DNA from: Paenibacillus sp. JCM 10914 | Lineage (GTDB): Bacteria > Bacillota > Bacilli > Paenibacillales > Paenibacillaceae | Assembly (NCBI RefSeq): GCF_001315105.1 | Contig: NZ_BAZR01000027.1 | Coordinates: 1-64,000, forward strand | Reading direction: 5' to 3' | Length of the DNA stretch: 64,000 nucleotides | In this document: in pieces, positions 8,023 to 16,452 of the stretch | Position numbering within the stretch: position 1 is the first letter of the stretch | How the letters are laid out: every line of letters starts with the position of its first letter | Made by a program: the position numbers and the translations under genes | The notes under the pieces: model-generated | Seen by the model: only the letters and a program-made list of their open reading frames with translations | What the model was told of the DNA's origin: nothing | Database searches by the model: none

Positions 8023-9031
8023 GTCGATCGCTGCATTCGGCGAGGTCATGATGCGTCTGCAAGTACCGGGTTACGCATCCTTGGCTCAGGAGAGCCATCT
8101 GAACTATTCCTTCTCCGGCACGGGTGTCAATATTGCATCCGCGATGGCGAAGCTTGGTCACGACGGGTATCTGGTTACTACATTGCCGGATAACCCGCTT
8201 GGTGAAGCGGCAATATCGTATCTGCGGAAGCTGGGCATAAACACGTCTCTCGCCAGTCGTGGCGGCAAGTATGTGGGGATGTATTTCTTGGAGAACGGTT
8301 TCGGCGTAAGACCGGGGCGCGTCACTTACACCGACCGGTTGGGAAGCAGCTTTAATACCGCCCAGGACGAGCTTTACGATTTCTCGGCGGTGGCTCGCGT
8401 CATCGACATCATTCATTTTTGCGGCATCACCCTTTCCATGAACGACGGTGTGCGGGCACAGATGAAAGCTTTGGCGCGGGAAGTCAAAGCGGCTGGCGGC
8501 ACGGTGGTGTTTGATTGTAATTATCGTCCTTCTCTATGGGGAGCAGATCGGTACGCTTTTGCCAAGCCTCATTATGAGGAAATGCTTTCATTAGCAGATA
8601 TCGTGTTCATGAATGAGAAAGATGCTCTTTTCATTCTCGGAATGGAGACTGCTTACGAAGATCGAGCCGAGCAATTGCAGGACCTGATTCCTAAAGTGGC
8701 GAAGAAGTATAACATCTCGGCGTTGGCCGGTACGCACCGCAGCATTAATGGAGATAATACGCATTCGTTGCAAGGGTACCTCTATACGGGCGGAACATTT
8801 CATTTCTCGCAGGCGCGCACCTTTGCCGTTCATGACCGCATTGGAGCGGGAGATGCGTACGCGAGCGGGATCATGCACGGTCTGTCGGAAGGTTATGAAC
8901 CTGTCCGGACCGTAAATTTCGCTGCTAGCGCGGCGATGCTGGCCCACACCGTAACGGGAGATACACCGACAGCCAATGAGCGTGAAATCTTACAGGCGAT
9001 GAACACGCATTTGTCGGATGTGGAAAGGTAG
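8015..9031 (+). CDS. PfkB-family sugar kinase (2-keto-3-deoxygluconate kinase-like)
   Basis: A 338-residue ribokinase-fold kinase. The N-terminal FGEVMMRLQVPG and GTGVNIASAMAKLG, and the C-terminal PfkB signature DRIGAGDAYASG with catalytic Asp, are all present. In this operon it most likely phosphorylates 2-keto-3-deoxygluconate produced by the ammonia-lyase, supplying the aldolase. ATG at 8015 overlaps the aldolase stop by eight bases; a TTG at 8006 is an alternative. Substrate assignment rests on the neighbours. Confidence 0.82.
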   Translation: MPKSIAAFGEVMMRLQVPGYASLAQESHLNYSFSGTGVNIASAMAKLGHDGYLVTTLPDNPLGEAAISYLRKLGINTSLASRGGKYVGMYFLENGFGVRPGRVTYTDRLGSSFNTAQDELYDFSAVARVIDIIHFCGITLSMNDGVRAQMKALAREVKAAGGTVVFDCNYRPSLWGADRYAFAKPHYEEMLSLADIVFMNEKDALFILGMETAYEDRAEQLQDLIPKVAKKYNISALAGTHRSINGDNTHSLQGYLYTGGTFHFSQARTFAVHDRIGAGDAYASGIMHGLSEGYEPVRTVNFAASAAMLAHTVTGDTPTANEREILQAMNTHLSDVER

Positions 9032-9039
9032 GCTGAAAT

Positions 9040-9756
9040 ATGTCCATCACGCGGAAGAACGGACCGCTGTACTTACAAATCAAAAAAATCATGAAGGATC
9101 GTATTCTGCACGGCGTTTATCCGCTTGGTTCGCATATTCCTTCCGAGCCTCAATTGGAACAGGAATTCAAAGTAAGCAAGATGACGGTCCGTAATGCCAT
9201 TCAAGAGCTGAATCAAGAAGGGTATGTAGAGAAGCGAAGCGGCATCGGGACGATCGTGATCCGGAATACTTCGTTCTCGAAGCTCTCCAAGGGCAAGCGG
9301 TTTACTGAAATACTGGTGGAAGAAGGACATCAAATCCGCAAGCGTCACCTTAAGGAAGAGTGGGTGAGCAACGAACCCGGCGAAGCGCTATATGAGAAGT
9401 TCGGGGAGCGCTGCATTCGAATTGATCGATTGTATCTGCTTGATGGCAAGCCGTACATTTTTTACACGCATTATTTGTCTTCCGTTGTGGATATGGGCGG
9501 AGATTTTCCTTCGGATGAACTGCCCTCACTATATGACCGAATAGAAGAAAGTCAAATCACGCTGGAAAATTTCAGGGATCGCTTTACAACTGCGATAGCT
9601 GACGAGGAGCTGGCTTCATTGCTCAATGTGGAGCGAGGGGCCGTGCTACTAAAGCGTTTAAGATCATCTTATGACGGTGAAGGAAACATCATGGAATACA
9701 GCATTGGTTATTACAACACGGAGCTGCAGCATTATTTGATCAGTTATGACATTTGA
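9040..9756 (+). CDS. GntR/HutC-family regulator with UTRA ligand-binding domain
   Basis: A 238-residue regulator: winged helix at residues 1-75 (GPLYLQIKKIMKDRILHGVY, SKMTVRNAIQELNQEGYVEKRSG) and a UTRA effector domain after it, ending with a YSIGYYNTE-type strand. UTRA domains bind sugar phosphates or amino sugars. Eight bases downstream of the kinase gene and last in the operon, so it presumably controls the operon through the palindrome at 4992-5003. Terminator follows directly. Confidence 0.87.
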   Translation: MSITRKNGPLYLQIKKIMKDRILHGVYPLGSHIPSEPQLEQEFKVSKMTVRNAIQELNQEGYVEKRSGIGTIVIRNTSFSKLSKGKRFTEILVEEGHQIRKRHLKEEWVSNEPGEALYEKFGERCIRIDRLYLLDGKPYIFYTHYLSSVVDMGGDFPSDELPSLYDRIEESQITLENFRDRFTTAIADEELASLLNVERGAVLLKRLRSSYDGEGNIMEYSIGYYNTELQHYLISYDI

Positions 9757-9782
9757 TAATTGGTAGCAGGTCCGAATATCAA

Positions 9783-9826
9783 GCGGCCCTTTTCAGGTAA
9801 CGAACCTGGGAAGGGCTGTTTTTTTG
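9783..9826 (+). terminator. Terminator of the glucosaminate-like operon
   Basis: Stem GCGGCCCTTTTCAGGT paired with ACCTGGGAAGGGCTGT, followed by seven T. Confidence 0.9.
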
Positions 9827-9938
9827 TAAGCATGGATGAAATGAAGTTCATCTAAGGCTATAAGTGCATAAAAATGTGGGTACAATATAGGTATTGGACT
9901 CAGAAATGGATAAGATTGATTTTTTGATTCACCCCCTC

Positions 9939-9996
9939 TTGGCAAAAATAAAATATGTGCTATAATGAAATCAAAGTCAAAGAAAGTCAAAGTCAA
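9939..9996 (+). promoter_or_regulatory. Promoter and CtsR operator of the clpC operon
   Basis: TTGGCA (9939-9944) and TATAAT (9961-9966) are spaced by 16 bp. At 9975-9991 lies the direct heptad repeat AGTCAAA-GAA-AGTCAAA, an exact match to the known CtsR operator consensus, followed by a third partial GTCAA at 9992-9996. It overlaps the start of transcription, so CtsR would repress its own operon and release it on heat or protein stress. The remainder of the interval 9827-9938 shows nothing else I can name. Confidence 0.93.
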
Positions 9997-10112
9997 CGAG
10001 AGGTTCGCTGATTTTGATTGTGGTTATAATCAACGTATATGCAAGGCTCTGTGCGGACGTGTAAGATCACTATCCGTCTTAACGTTTCATACAGTGGAGG
10101 ATGAACAGACCA

Positions 10113-10574
10113 ATGCGTAATATCTCTGATATTATCGAACAATACCTGAAGAGCATACTGCAGGAAAGCCCTGAGGGGACTGTTGAAATCCAGCGTAACG
10201 ATCTGGCGGAGCAGTTCGCTTGTGTTCCTTCCCAGATCAACTATGTAATCAGTACCCGATTTACATTGGAGAAAGGCTTTCTCGTGGAGAGCAAGCGTGG
10301 TGGGGGAGGTTACATACGCATTCAGCGAATTGAGCTTCCCCAGCATCATGCGCTGCAGCAGCATCTTCACCATACGATTGGCAGTATGATCGATCAGACT
10401 GTTGCTGAAGGGCTGATATATCAGCTCGAAGAATCCCGGTTCCTGACCCGGCGTGAAGCCAGTCTCATGCGGGCGGCAATTTCGCGTGAATGTCTTAATG
10501 TGAAGCTTCCGTACCGTGACGAACTACGGGCCAGGATCATGAAGGCGATGTTAATTTCATTATTAGGCAAATGA
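10113..10574 (+). CDS. ctsR: Transcriptional repressor CtsR
   Basis: A 153-residue repressor of class III heat-shock genes. The DNA-binding segment VPSQINYVISTRFTLEKGF and the glycine-rich wing SKRGGGGYIRI, whose glycines act as the thermosensor in characterised CtsR, are intact. The C-terminal dimerisation domain ends RARIMKAMLISL. First gene of ctsR-mcsA-mcsB-clpC; the operator lies 115 bases upstream. ATG at 10113 is chosen because it begins the conserved MRNISDIIEQYLK; ATG at 10101 directly abuts GGAGG and is too close. Confidence 0.96.
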   Translation: MRNISDIIEQYLKSILQESPEGTVEIQRNDLAEQFACVPSQINYVISTRFTLEKGFLVESKRGGGGYIRIQRIELPQHHALQQHLHHTIGSMIDQTVAEGLIYQLEESRFLTRREASLMRAAISRECLNVKLPYRDELRARIMKAMLISLLGK

Positions 10575-10598
10575 GTCTGCGTAAGGGGGGCATAGAGC

Positions 10599-11123
10599 AT
10601 GGTATGCCAGGAGTGCGGTAAAAGACCGGCGACACTTCATTTCACCAAGATTGTGAACGGGGAGAAGACGGAATTTCATTTTTGCGAATCTTGTGCCCGT
10701 GAAAAAGGGGAATTGATCCCCGGTACGTCGAATGGTTTCTCTATACACAGCCTGCTGTCAGGTCTGTTGGACCTGGATCCCTCAGGGAAAGGCCAGGCAT
10801 CTGGTGTCCATCCGGCCCAGACGCTGAAGTGCGAGGATTGCGGGATGACGTATTCACAATTCAGCAAGCTTGGCCGTTTCGGCTGCAGCTCGTGTTATAA
10901 ATATTTCTCAGATCGTTTGGACCCGTTATTTAAGAGAGTGCACGGGGGAACGTCTCATGTCGGTAAAGTGCCCAAACGTACCGGTGAGCGAATCCAGATC
11001 CGACGCCAAATCGATGAACTAAAGAAGGAGCTTCAATATCGGATCGTGCAGGAGGAGTTTGAGTCAGCCGCGCAGATCCGTGATCAGATCCGTGAGTTAG
11101 AGAAAGGAATGGCGCAAGAATAG
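10599..11123 (+). CDS. mcsA: McsA, zinc-binding activator of the McsB arginine kinase
   Basis: A 174-residue protein with four CxxC pairs (VCQECG, FCESCA, KCEDCG, GCSSCY) and a C-terminal UVR motif in the segment EFESAAQIRDQIREL. McsA binds zinc and activates McsB, linking stress sensing to ClpC. Sits 24 bases after ctsR with a GGGGGG-type ribosome binding site. Length and cysteine layout are standard. Confidence 0.95.
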   Translation: MVCQECGKRPATLHFTKIVNGEKTEFHFCESCAREKGELIPGTSNGFSIHSLLSGLLDLDPSGKGQASGVHPAQTLKCEDCGMTYSQFSKLGRFGCSSCYKYFSDRLDPLFKRVHGGTSHVGKVPKRTGERIQIRRQIDELKKELQYRIVQEEFESAAQIRDQIRELEKGMAQE

Positions 11124-11161
11124 CTTGAATCGTTATGCACTTTATGTAGGAGGAATGCGTG

Positions 11162-12226
11162 ATGTCTAATCTCCGGTTTACCGATAAAGCACTCAGCGAG
11201 TGGATGCGCGGTAACGGTCAGGATTCCGACATTGTCATCAGCACTCGAGTCCGGGTGGCGCGTAACCTGCAGCATCTTCCTTTCCCGCTACTGGCGAATG
11301 CTGAGCAGTCTGGAGAAGTGCTGGAGCGACTGACCGCCGTGCTTCGAGATGATGAGCATTTGGATGAATTCGGCAACCTGCACATCATCAAATTAAATGA
11401 GATTGAGGAACTGGATAAGAAAGTGCTTGTTGAGAAGCATTTGATTAGTCCGAGTCTGGCGAATGAATCGAGAAACGGTGCGGTTTTTCTAACCGAAGAC
11501 GAAGCCGTTAGTATTATGATCAATGAAGAAGATCATTTACGCATACAGTGTTTGTATCCCGGATTCCAGGTCAAGGAGGCATGGGAGCGGGCGACGACGC
11601 TGGATGATGTGTTTGAATCCCAGGTTGATTATGCTTTTGACGATAAAAGAGGCTATCTTACGAGTTGTCCGACGAACGTCGGAACGGGGTTACGGGCATC
11701 GGTCATGATGCATCTACCTGCTCTGGTGATGACTCAGCAGATTAACCGAATTCTTTCAGCCGTATCACAAGTTGGATTAACGGTTAGAGGAATTTACGGT
11801 GAGGGCAGCGAAGCATTAGGTAACCTGTTTCAGATATCGAATCAGATTACGCTCGGTCAGACCGAGTCGGAGATTATTGAGAATCTTCATAGCGTGGTTG
11901 TACAGATCATTGAGCACGAGAAGAACGCGAGAGCGCGCCTTCTTAGTGAATCCAAGCTTCGAATAACGGACCGCATTATGCGCTCCTTTGGCATCTTGTC
12001 TTACGCGGCTGTGCTGGATTCGAAGGAAGCCGCTCAGCGCTTATCCGATGTGCGGCTGGGCGTGGATTTGGGGCTGCTCAATGGTCCTGATATCCCGGTT
12101 ATGAACGAATTGAATGTGAAGACACAACCGGGATTTTTACAGAAGACATTCGGTGAGGGCATGAATCCATCCGAGCGGGATATGTATCGCGCAAAATTAA
12201 TTCGAGAGACGCTTGGTGAGCAGTAA
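11162..12226 (+). CDS. mcsB: Protein arginine kinase McsB
   Basis: A 354-residue phosphagen-kinase-fold enzyme that phosphorylates arginine residues, tagging proteins for ClpCP and inactivating CtsR. Visible conserved parts are STRVRVARNLQHLPFP (ATP site), NEEDHLRIQ with the catalytic Glu, CPTNVGTGLRASVMMHLP and GEGSEALGNLFQISNQ. ATG at 11162 lies eight bases after AGGAGG; GTG one codon earlier is possible. Confidence 0.95.
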   Translation: MSNLRFTDKALSEWMRGNGQDSDIVISTRVRVARNLQHLPFPLLANAEQSGEVLERLTAVLRDDEHLDEFGNLHIIKLNEIEELDKKVLVEKHLISPSLANESRNGAVFLTEDEAVSIMINEEDHLRIQCLYPGFQVKEAWERATTLDDVFESQVDYAFDDKRGYLTSCPTNVGTGLRASVMMHLPALVMTQQINRILSAVSQVGLTVRGIYGEGSEALGNLFQISNQITLGQTESEIIENLHSVVVQIIEHEKNARARLLSESKLRITDRIMRSFGILSYAAVLDSKEAAQRLSDVRLGVDLGLLNGPDIPVMNELNVKTQPGFLQKTFGEGMNPSERDMYRAKLIRETLGEQ

Positions 12227-12267
12227 GTCAAATCAGCTTTAATCAGGTATAACGGACGGCATCGATC

Positions 12268-12291
12268 TGTATAGCAGCATGATGCTATACA
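12268..12291 (+). repeat. Hairpin between mcsB and clpC
   Basis: Perfect 9-bp inverted repeat TGTATAGCA with a six-base loop and no T-run, 52 bases before clpC. It could be an RNA processing or stability element separating the two cistrons; no known family was recognised. Confidence 0.6.
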
Positions 12292-12342
12292 CCGATTGTC
12301 GATCGACTAAATATATTAATTGAAACGTGGAGGTGCAATACG

Positions 12343-14799
12343 ATGATGTTTGGCAGATTTACGGAACGTGCGCAGAAGGTGCTTGCATTGGCTCAGGAAG
12401 AAGCGGTAAGACTGGGGCACAACAATATCGGCACAGAACATATCCTGCTGGGACTTATTCGCGAGGGAGACGGAATTGCAGCCAAAGCGCTGATCGGTTT
12501 GGGTCTTGGCCTTGAGAAGATTCAGGATGAAGTAGAGACATTAATCGGGCGCGGACAGGAGCAGCCAACCAACATTGCTTATACGCCTAGAGCGAAAAAA
12601 GTAATTGAGCTCTCCATGGACGAGGCTCGTAAACTGGGCCACACTTATGTGGGCACAGAGCATATATTGCTGGGTTTGATCCGTGAAGGCGAGGGTGTAG
12701 CCGCACGTGTGCTGAACAACCTCGGCATTAGCTTGAACAAAGCGCGTCAACAGGTGCTGCAGCTTCTGGGCAGCAGCGAGGCCGTTTCAAGCCACCACGG
12801 TACGCCGCAAAACGTGAGTACACCGACACTCGACAGTCTTGCTCGTGACTTGACGGCGATTGCTAAAGAAGGCAATCTGGACCCGGTTATCGGGCGCAGC
12901 AAAGAAATCGAGCGAGTCATCCAAGTGCTCAGCCGTCGTACGAAGAACAACCCGGTGCTGATTGGTGAGCCAGGGGTCGGTAAGACCGCGATCGCGGAAG
13001 GCTTGGCCCAGCGTATTATCAACAATGAGATTCCTGAGACACTGCGTGACAAACGCGTAATGACGCTGGATATGGGCTCCGTTGTTGCAGGAACGAAATA
13101 CCGCGGCGAATTTGAGGATCGTCTGAAGAAGATCATGGATGAGATTCGCCAAGCCGGCAACATCGTGTTGTTCATTGACGAGCTGCATACGCTGATCGGT
13201 GCCGGTGGCGCTGAAGGTGCCATTGATGCTTCCAATATTCTCAAACCATCACTCGCTCGCGGCGAACTTCAGTGCATCGGTGCAACAACGCTCGATGAAT
13301 ACCGCAAATATATCGAGAAGGACGCTGCCTTGGAGCGTAGATTCCAACCAATTACTGTGGATCAGCCATCCCCTGAGGAAGCAATCCAGATACTCTACGG
13401 TCTGCGTGACCGTTATGAAGCCCATCACCGTGTGAAGATTACGGACGAAGCGATTGAGCAAGCTGTTAAATTGTCCGACCGTTACATTACGGATCGCTTC
13501 CTTCCGGATAAAGCGATTGACCTGATTGATGAGGCTGGTTCGAAAGTTCGCCTTCATACGTATACGATTCCGCCGAATCTGAAAGATCAGGAAGCACATC
13601 TGGAGGACATCCGTAAGGAGAAGGATGCCGCAGTTCAAAGTCAGGAGTTCGAGAAAGCGGCGGCACTGCGAGACACGGAGCAGAAGCTGCGTGAAGAGCT
13701 GGAGATCACCAAGAATCAATGGAAAGAAAAACAAGGCCGTACCGATTCCGAAGTGACACCTGAGGATATCGCGGATGTCGTGGCCAACTGGACCGGCATT
13801 CCTGTAAATAAACTGAAAGAGGAAGAGACCGAGCGTCTGTTGAATCTGGAAGAAATTCTTCACAGCCGTGTGATCGGTCAAGAAGAAGCAGTTAAAGCCG
13901 TTAGCCGTGCGGTTCGCCGTGCACGAGCAGGACTGAAGGATCCGAAGCGTCCCATGGGCTCCTTTATCTTCCTTGGTCCTACTGGGGTAGGTAAGACTGA
14001 ACTGGCACGTGCGCTTGCAGAAGCGATGTTCGGTGATGAAAACGCAGTGGTACGAATCGATATGTCCGAGTACATGGAGAAACACTCAACGTCCAGACTC
14101 GTTGGAGCGCCTCCGGGATATGTTGGTTATGAGGAAGGCGGTCAACTTACCGAGAAGGTTCGCCGCAAGCCGTATTCCGTTGTACTCCTCGACGAAATCG
14201 AGAAAGCACATCCAGAAGTGTTTAACATCTTGCTTCAAGTTCTGGAGGACGGCCGTTTAACAGATTCCAAAGGGCGCGTCGTTGATTTCAGAAACACCCT
14301 CATTATCCTCACCTCGAACGTAGGTGCGGAAGCGATCAAGAAGAATTCAACCCTTGGCTTTACAGCGGTGAGTGATTCTGGTCGTGATTATAACAATATG
14401 AAGGGCAAAGTGATGGATGAGCTGAAGAAGAGCTTCCGTCCAGAGTTCCTGAACCGGATTGATGAGATCATCGTATTCCACTCCCTCGAGGAGAAGCATA
14501 TTGCTGAGATCGTGACCTTGATGTCCGACGAGTTGCGTAAGCGACTGCGTGAGTATGATGTCCAGTTTGAGCTTACCGATAAGGCCAAGGCCTTTATCGC
14601 GAAGGAGGGATATGATCCTGCCTTCGGTGCTCGTCCGCTGCGTCGGGCTATCCAGAAGCACATTGAGGACCGCCTGTCGGAGGAACTGCTGAAGGGGAAC
14701 ATCACCAAGGGCGACTCGCTTATCATCGATGAAGCGAATAGTGAGCTGGTTGTAACCAAGACCGAAAGCATCGCAACTGTATCAGCTGAAACCGAATAA
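12343..14799 (+). CDS. clpC: ATP-dependent Clp protease ATP-binding subunit ClpC
   Basis: An 818-residue Hsp100 unfoldase. Order: two Clp_N repeats (residues 1-145, both beginning NIGTEHILLGLIREG-like), AAA+ domain 1 with Walker A GEPGVGKTA, a UVR/M-type middle domain (about residues 415-470), AAA+ domain 2 with Walker A GPTGVGKTE and sensor motifs, and the C-terminal D2-small domain. It unfolds substrates, including arginine-phosphorylated proteins, for ClpP. Start is one of two adjacent ATGs (12343 or 12346) after GGAGGTG. Last gene of the CtsR operon; terminator nine bases downstream. Confidence 0.97.
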   Translation: MMFGRFTERAQKVLALAQEEAVRLGHNNIGTEHILLGLIREGDGIAAKALIGLGLGLEKIQDEVETLIGRGQEQPTNIAYTPRAKKVIELSMDEARKLGHTYVGTEHILLGLIREGEGVAARVLNNLGISLNKARQQVLQLLGSSEAVSSHHGTPQNVSTPTLDSLARDLTAIAKEGNLDPVIGRSKEIERVIQVLSRRTKNNPVLIGEPGVGKTAIAEGLAQRIINNEIPETLRDKRVMTLDMGSVVAGTKYRGEFEDRLKKIMDEIRQAGNIVLFIDELHTLIGAGGAEGAIDASNILKPSLARGELQCIGATTLDEYRKYIEKDAALERRFQPITVDQPSPEEAIQILYGLRDRYEAHHRVKITDEAIEQAVKLSDRYITDRFLPDKAIDLIDEAGSKVRLHTYTIPPNLKDQEAHLEDIRKEKDAAVQSQEFEKAAALRDTEQKLREELEITKNQWKEKQGRTDSEVTPEDIADVVANWTGIPVNKLKEEETERLLNLEEILHSRVIGQEEAVKAVSRAVRRARAGLKDPKRPMGSFIFLGPTGVGKTELARALAEAMFGDENAVVRIDMSEYMEKHSTSRLVGAPPGYVGYEEGGQLTEKVRRKPYSVVLLDEIEKAHPEVFNILLQVLEDGRLTDSKGRVVDFRNTLIILTSNVGAEAIKKNSTLGFTAVSDSGRDYNNMKGKVMDELKKSFRPEFLNRIDEIIVFHSLEEKHIAEIVTLMSDELRKRLREYDVQFELTDKAKAFIAKEGYDPAFGARPLRRAIQKHIEDRLSEELLKGNITKGDSLIIDEANSELVVTKTESIATVSAETE

Positions 14800-14807
14800 C
14801 GTTATGA

Positions 14808-14842
14808 ACCCCGCTACCAGAATCCGGTAGTGGGGTTTTGTT
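14808..14842 (+). terminator. Terminator after clpC
   Basis: Stem ACCCCGCTACC with GGTAGTGGGGT, loop of six, then TTTTGTTTG. Confidence 0.88.
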
Positions 14843-14950
14843 TGTAGTGGTGTTCATTCCATTTTCCTCCTGTACCAGCGATCTTAAGATCGATCCGGCA
14901 GCGGAGCGGGCATGAAATTGCACGATTCAATAACAAATCTCTTCTATATG

Positions 14951-14978
14951 ACGTAAAGTTTCCGATTAGCCTTTACGT
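14951..14978. repeat. Inverted repeat upstream of radA
   Basis: ACGTAAAG and its exact complement CTTTACGT flank 12 bases, about 95 bases before radA. It could be an operator or part of the radA promoter region, whose -35/-10 boxes I cannot call with confidence. The rest of 14843-15071 shows nothing further. Confidence 0.4.
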
Positions 14979-15071
14979 TGAAATATAAGAAATGGTAAAC
15001 TTTGAGTAATGCCTGATTTTGCAGGGTTTTACGAAATTCGACAAAGTCCAGGTGACATAAAGGAGACTTAC

Positions 15072-16439
15072 ATGGCCAAAACTAAGACGAAGTTTTTCTG
15101 TACCGAATGCGGCTATGAAGCGCCGAAATGGTTCGGGAAATGTCCGGGCTGCCAATCATGGAATTCCATGGTGGAGGAGACCGAGACGGTTATCAAGACG
15201 CAGGGGATGAATTCCCCTCTTTTTCATAGTAAAGAAAAGCCCCTTTCGATCATAAACATAGAAAGCGGCAAGGAACCCAGAATTCAGACGGGGATCGCGG
15301 AATTAAACCGGGTTCTGGGCGGTGGACTCGTACCTGGATCGCTTGTGCTGGTTGGCGGTGATCCGGGTATCGGTAAGTCCACGCTGCTGCTGCAAGCCTC
15401 CAATCGCTTGGCTCAGAACGGTATTCGCGTTCTTTATATATCCGGTGAAGAATCTGTGCGTCAGACGAAACTTCGTGCGGATCGGCTTGGAGCTTTGTCT
15501 CCCGAATTGTTCGTTCTCTGCGAGACGAATCTGGAATCGATTGAGGAAGCCATCGAATCCGTACAACCGGGGTTTGTCGTGATTGACTCTATCCAGACGG
15601 TGTATTTACCTGAGGTCACGAGCGCGCCGGGTAGTGTATCCCAGGTGCGGGAGTGCACGGCTCGTTTCATGCGGCTGGCCAAGGTAAAGGGGATTGCGAC
15701 CGTTCTGGTCGGTCATGTGACCAAGGAAGGAGCCATCGCAGGGCCAAGGATGCTGGAGCATATGGTGGATTGCGTGCTTTATTTTGAGGGAGAGCGTCAC
15801 CACACCTACCGCCTGCTGCGGGCGGTGAAGAACCGCTTCGGTTCAACGAACGAGATCGGCATCTTCGAGATGGGGGAGGATGGCCTTCGTGAGGTCGGCA
15901 ATCCTTCGGAGCTGTTCTTATCCGAGCGGCCTTTAGGCGTAGCCGGGTCGACCGTTGTCGCGAGTATGGAGGGAACCCGTCCGGTCCTTGTCGAATTGCA
16001 AGCACTCATTTCCACGACTCATTTTCCTTCTCCTCGCCGGATGGGAACCGGAGTAGACCACCATCGCATGAATTTAATCATCGCGGTACTCGAGAAACGT
16101 ATGGGCATGTTTTTGCAAACGCAGGATGCTTATTTGAATGTGGCGGGCGGAGTGAAGCTGGATGAGCCAGCGGTCGATCTGGCCATCGCGGTTAGCATCG
16201 CGTCAAGCTTCCGCGATATTCCAACGAAACCGTATGATGTGATATTTGGTGAGGTTGGGTTGACCGGTGAGGTTCGTGCCGTTTCAAGGGCAGAGCAGCG
16301 GGTAAAAGAAGCGGAGAAGCTTGGTTTTAAACGTATTCTCATGCCAGAGAAGAGCTTGAAGGGATGGAAACATCCGAAAGGAATACAGATCATAGGAGTA
16401 AATACGGTTGCAGATGCATTAGCGGTTGCGTTAGATTAG
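15072..16439 (+). CDS. radA: DNA repair protein RadA
   Basis: A 455-residue RecA-like helicase for branch migration in recombination. N-terminal zinc finger with Cys 10, 13, 24 and 27, Walker A GGDPGIGKSTLL, the RadA-specific KNRFGS motif, and a C-terminal Lon-protease-like domain. ATG at 15072 follows AAAGGAGA; in-frame starts upstream would prepend unrelated residues. disA follows by 13 bases, the usual Firmicute pairing. Confidence 0.96.
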   Translation: MAKTKTKFFCTECGYEAPKWFGKCPGCQSWNSMVEETETVIKTQGMNSPLFHSKEKPLSIINIESGKEPRIQTGIAELNRVLGGGLVPGSLVLVGGDPGIGKSTLLLQASNRLAQNGIRVLYISGEESVRQTKLRADRLGALSPELFVLCETNLESIEEAIESVQPGFVVIDSIQTVYLPEVTSAPGSVSQVRECTARFMRLAKVKGIATVLVGHVTKEGAIAGPRMLEHMVDCVLYFEGERHHTYRLLRAVKNRFGSTNEIGIFEMGEDGLREVGNPSELFLSERPLGVAGSTVVASMEGTRPVLVELQALISTTHFPSPRRMGTGVDHHRMNLIIAVLEKRMGMFLQTQDAYLNVAGGVKLDEPAVDLAIAVSIASSFRDIPTKPYDVIFGEVGLTGEVRAVSRAEQRVKEAEKLGFKRILMPEKSLKGWKHPKGIQIIGVNTVADALAVALD

Positions 16440-16452
16440 GGGGCATACGAAG

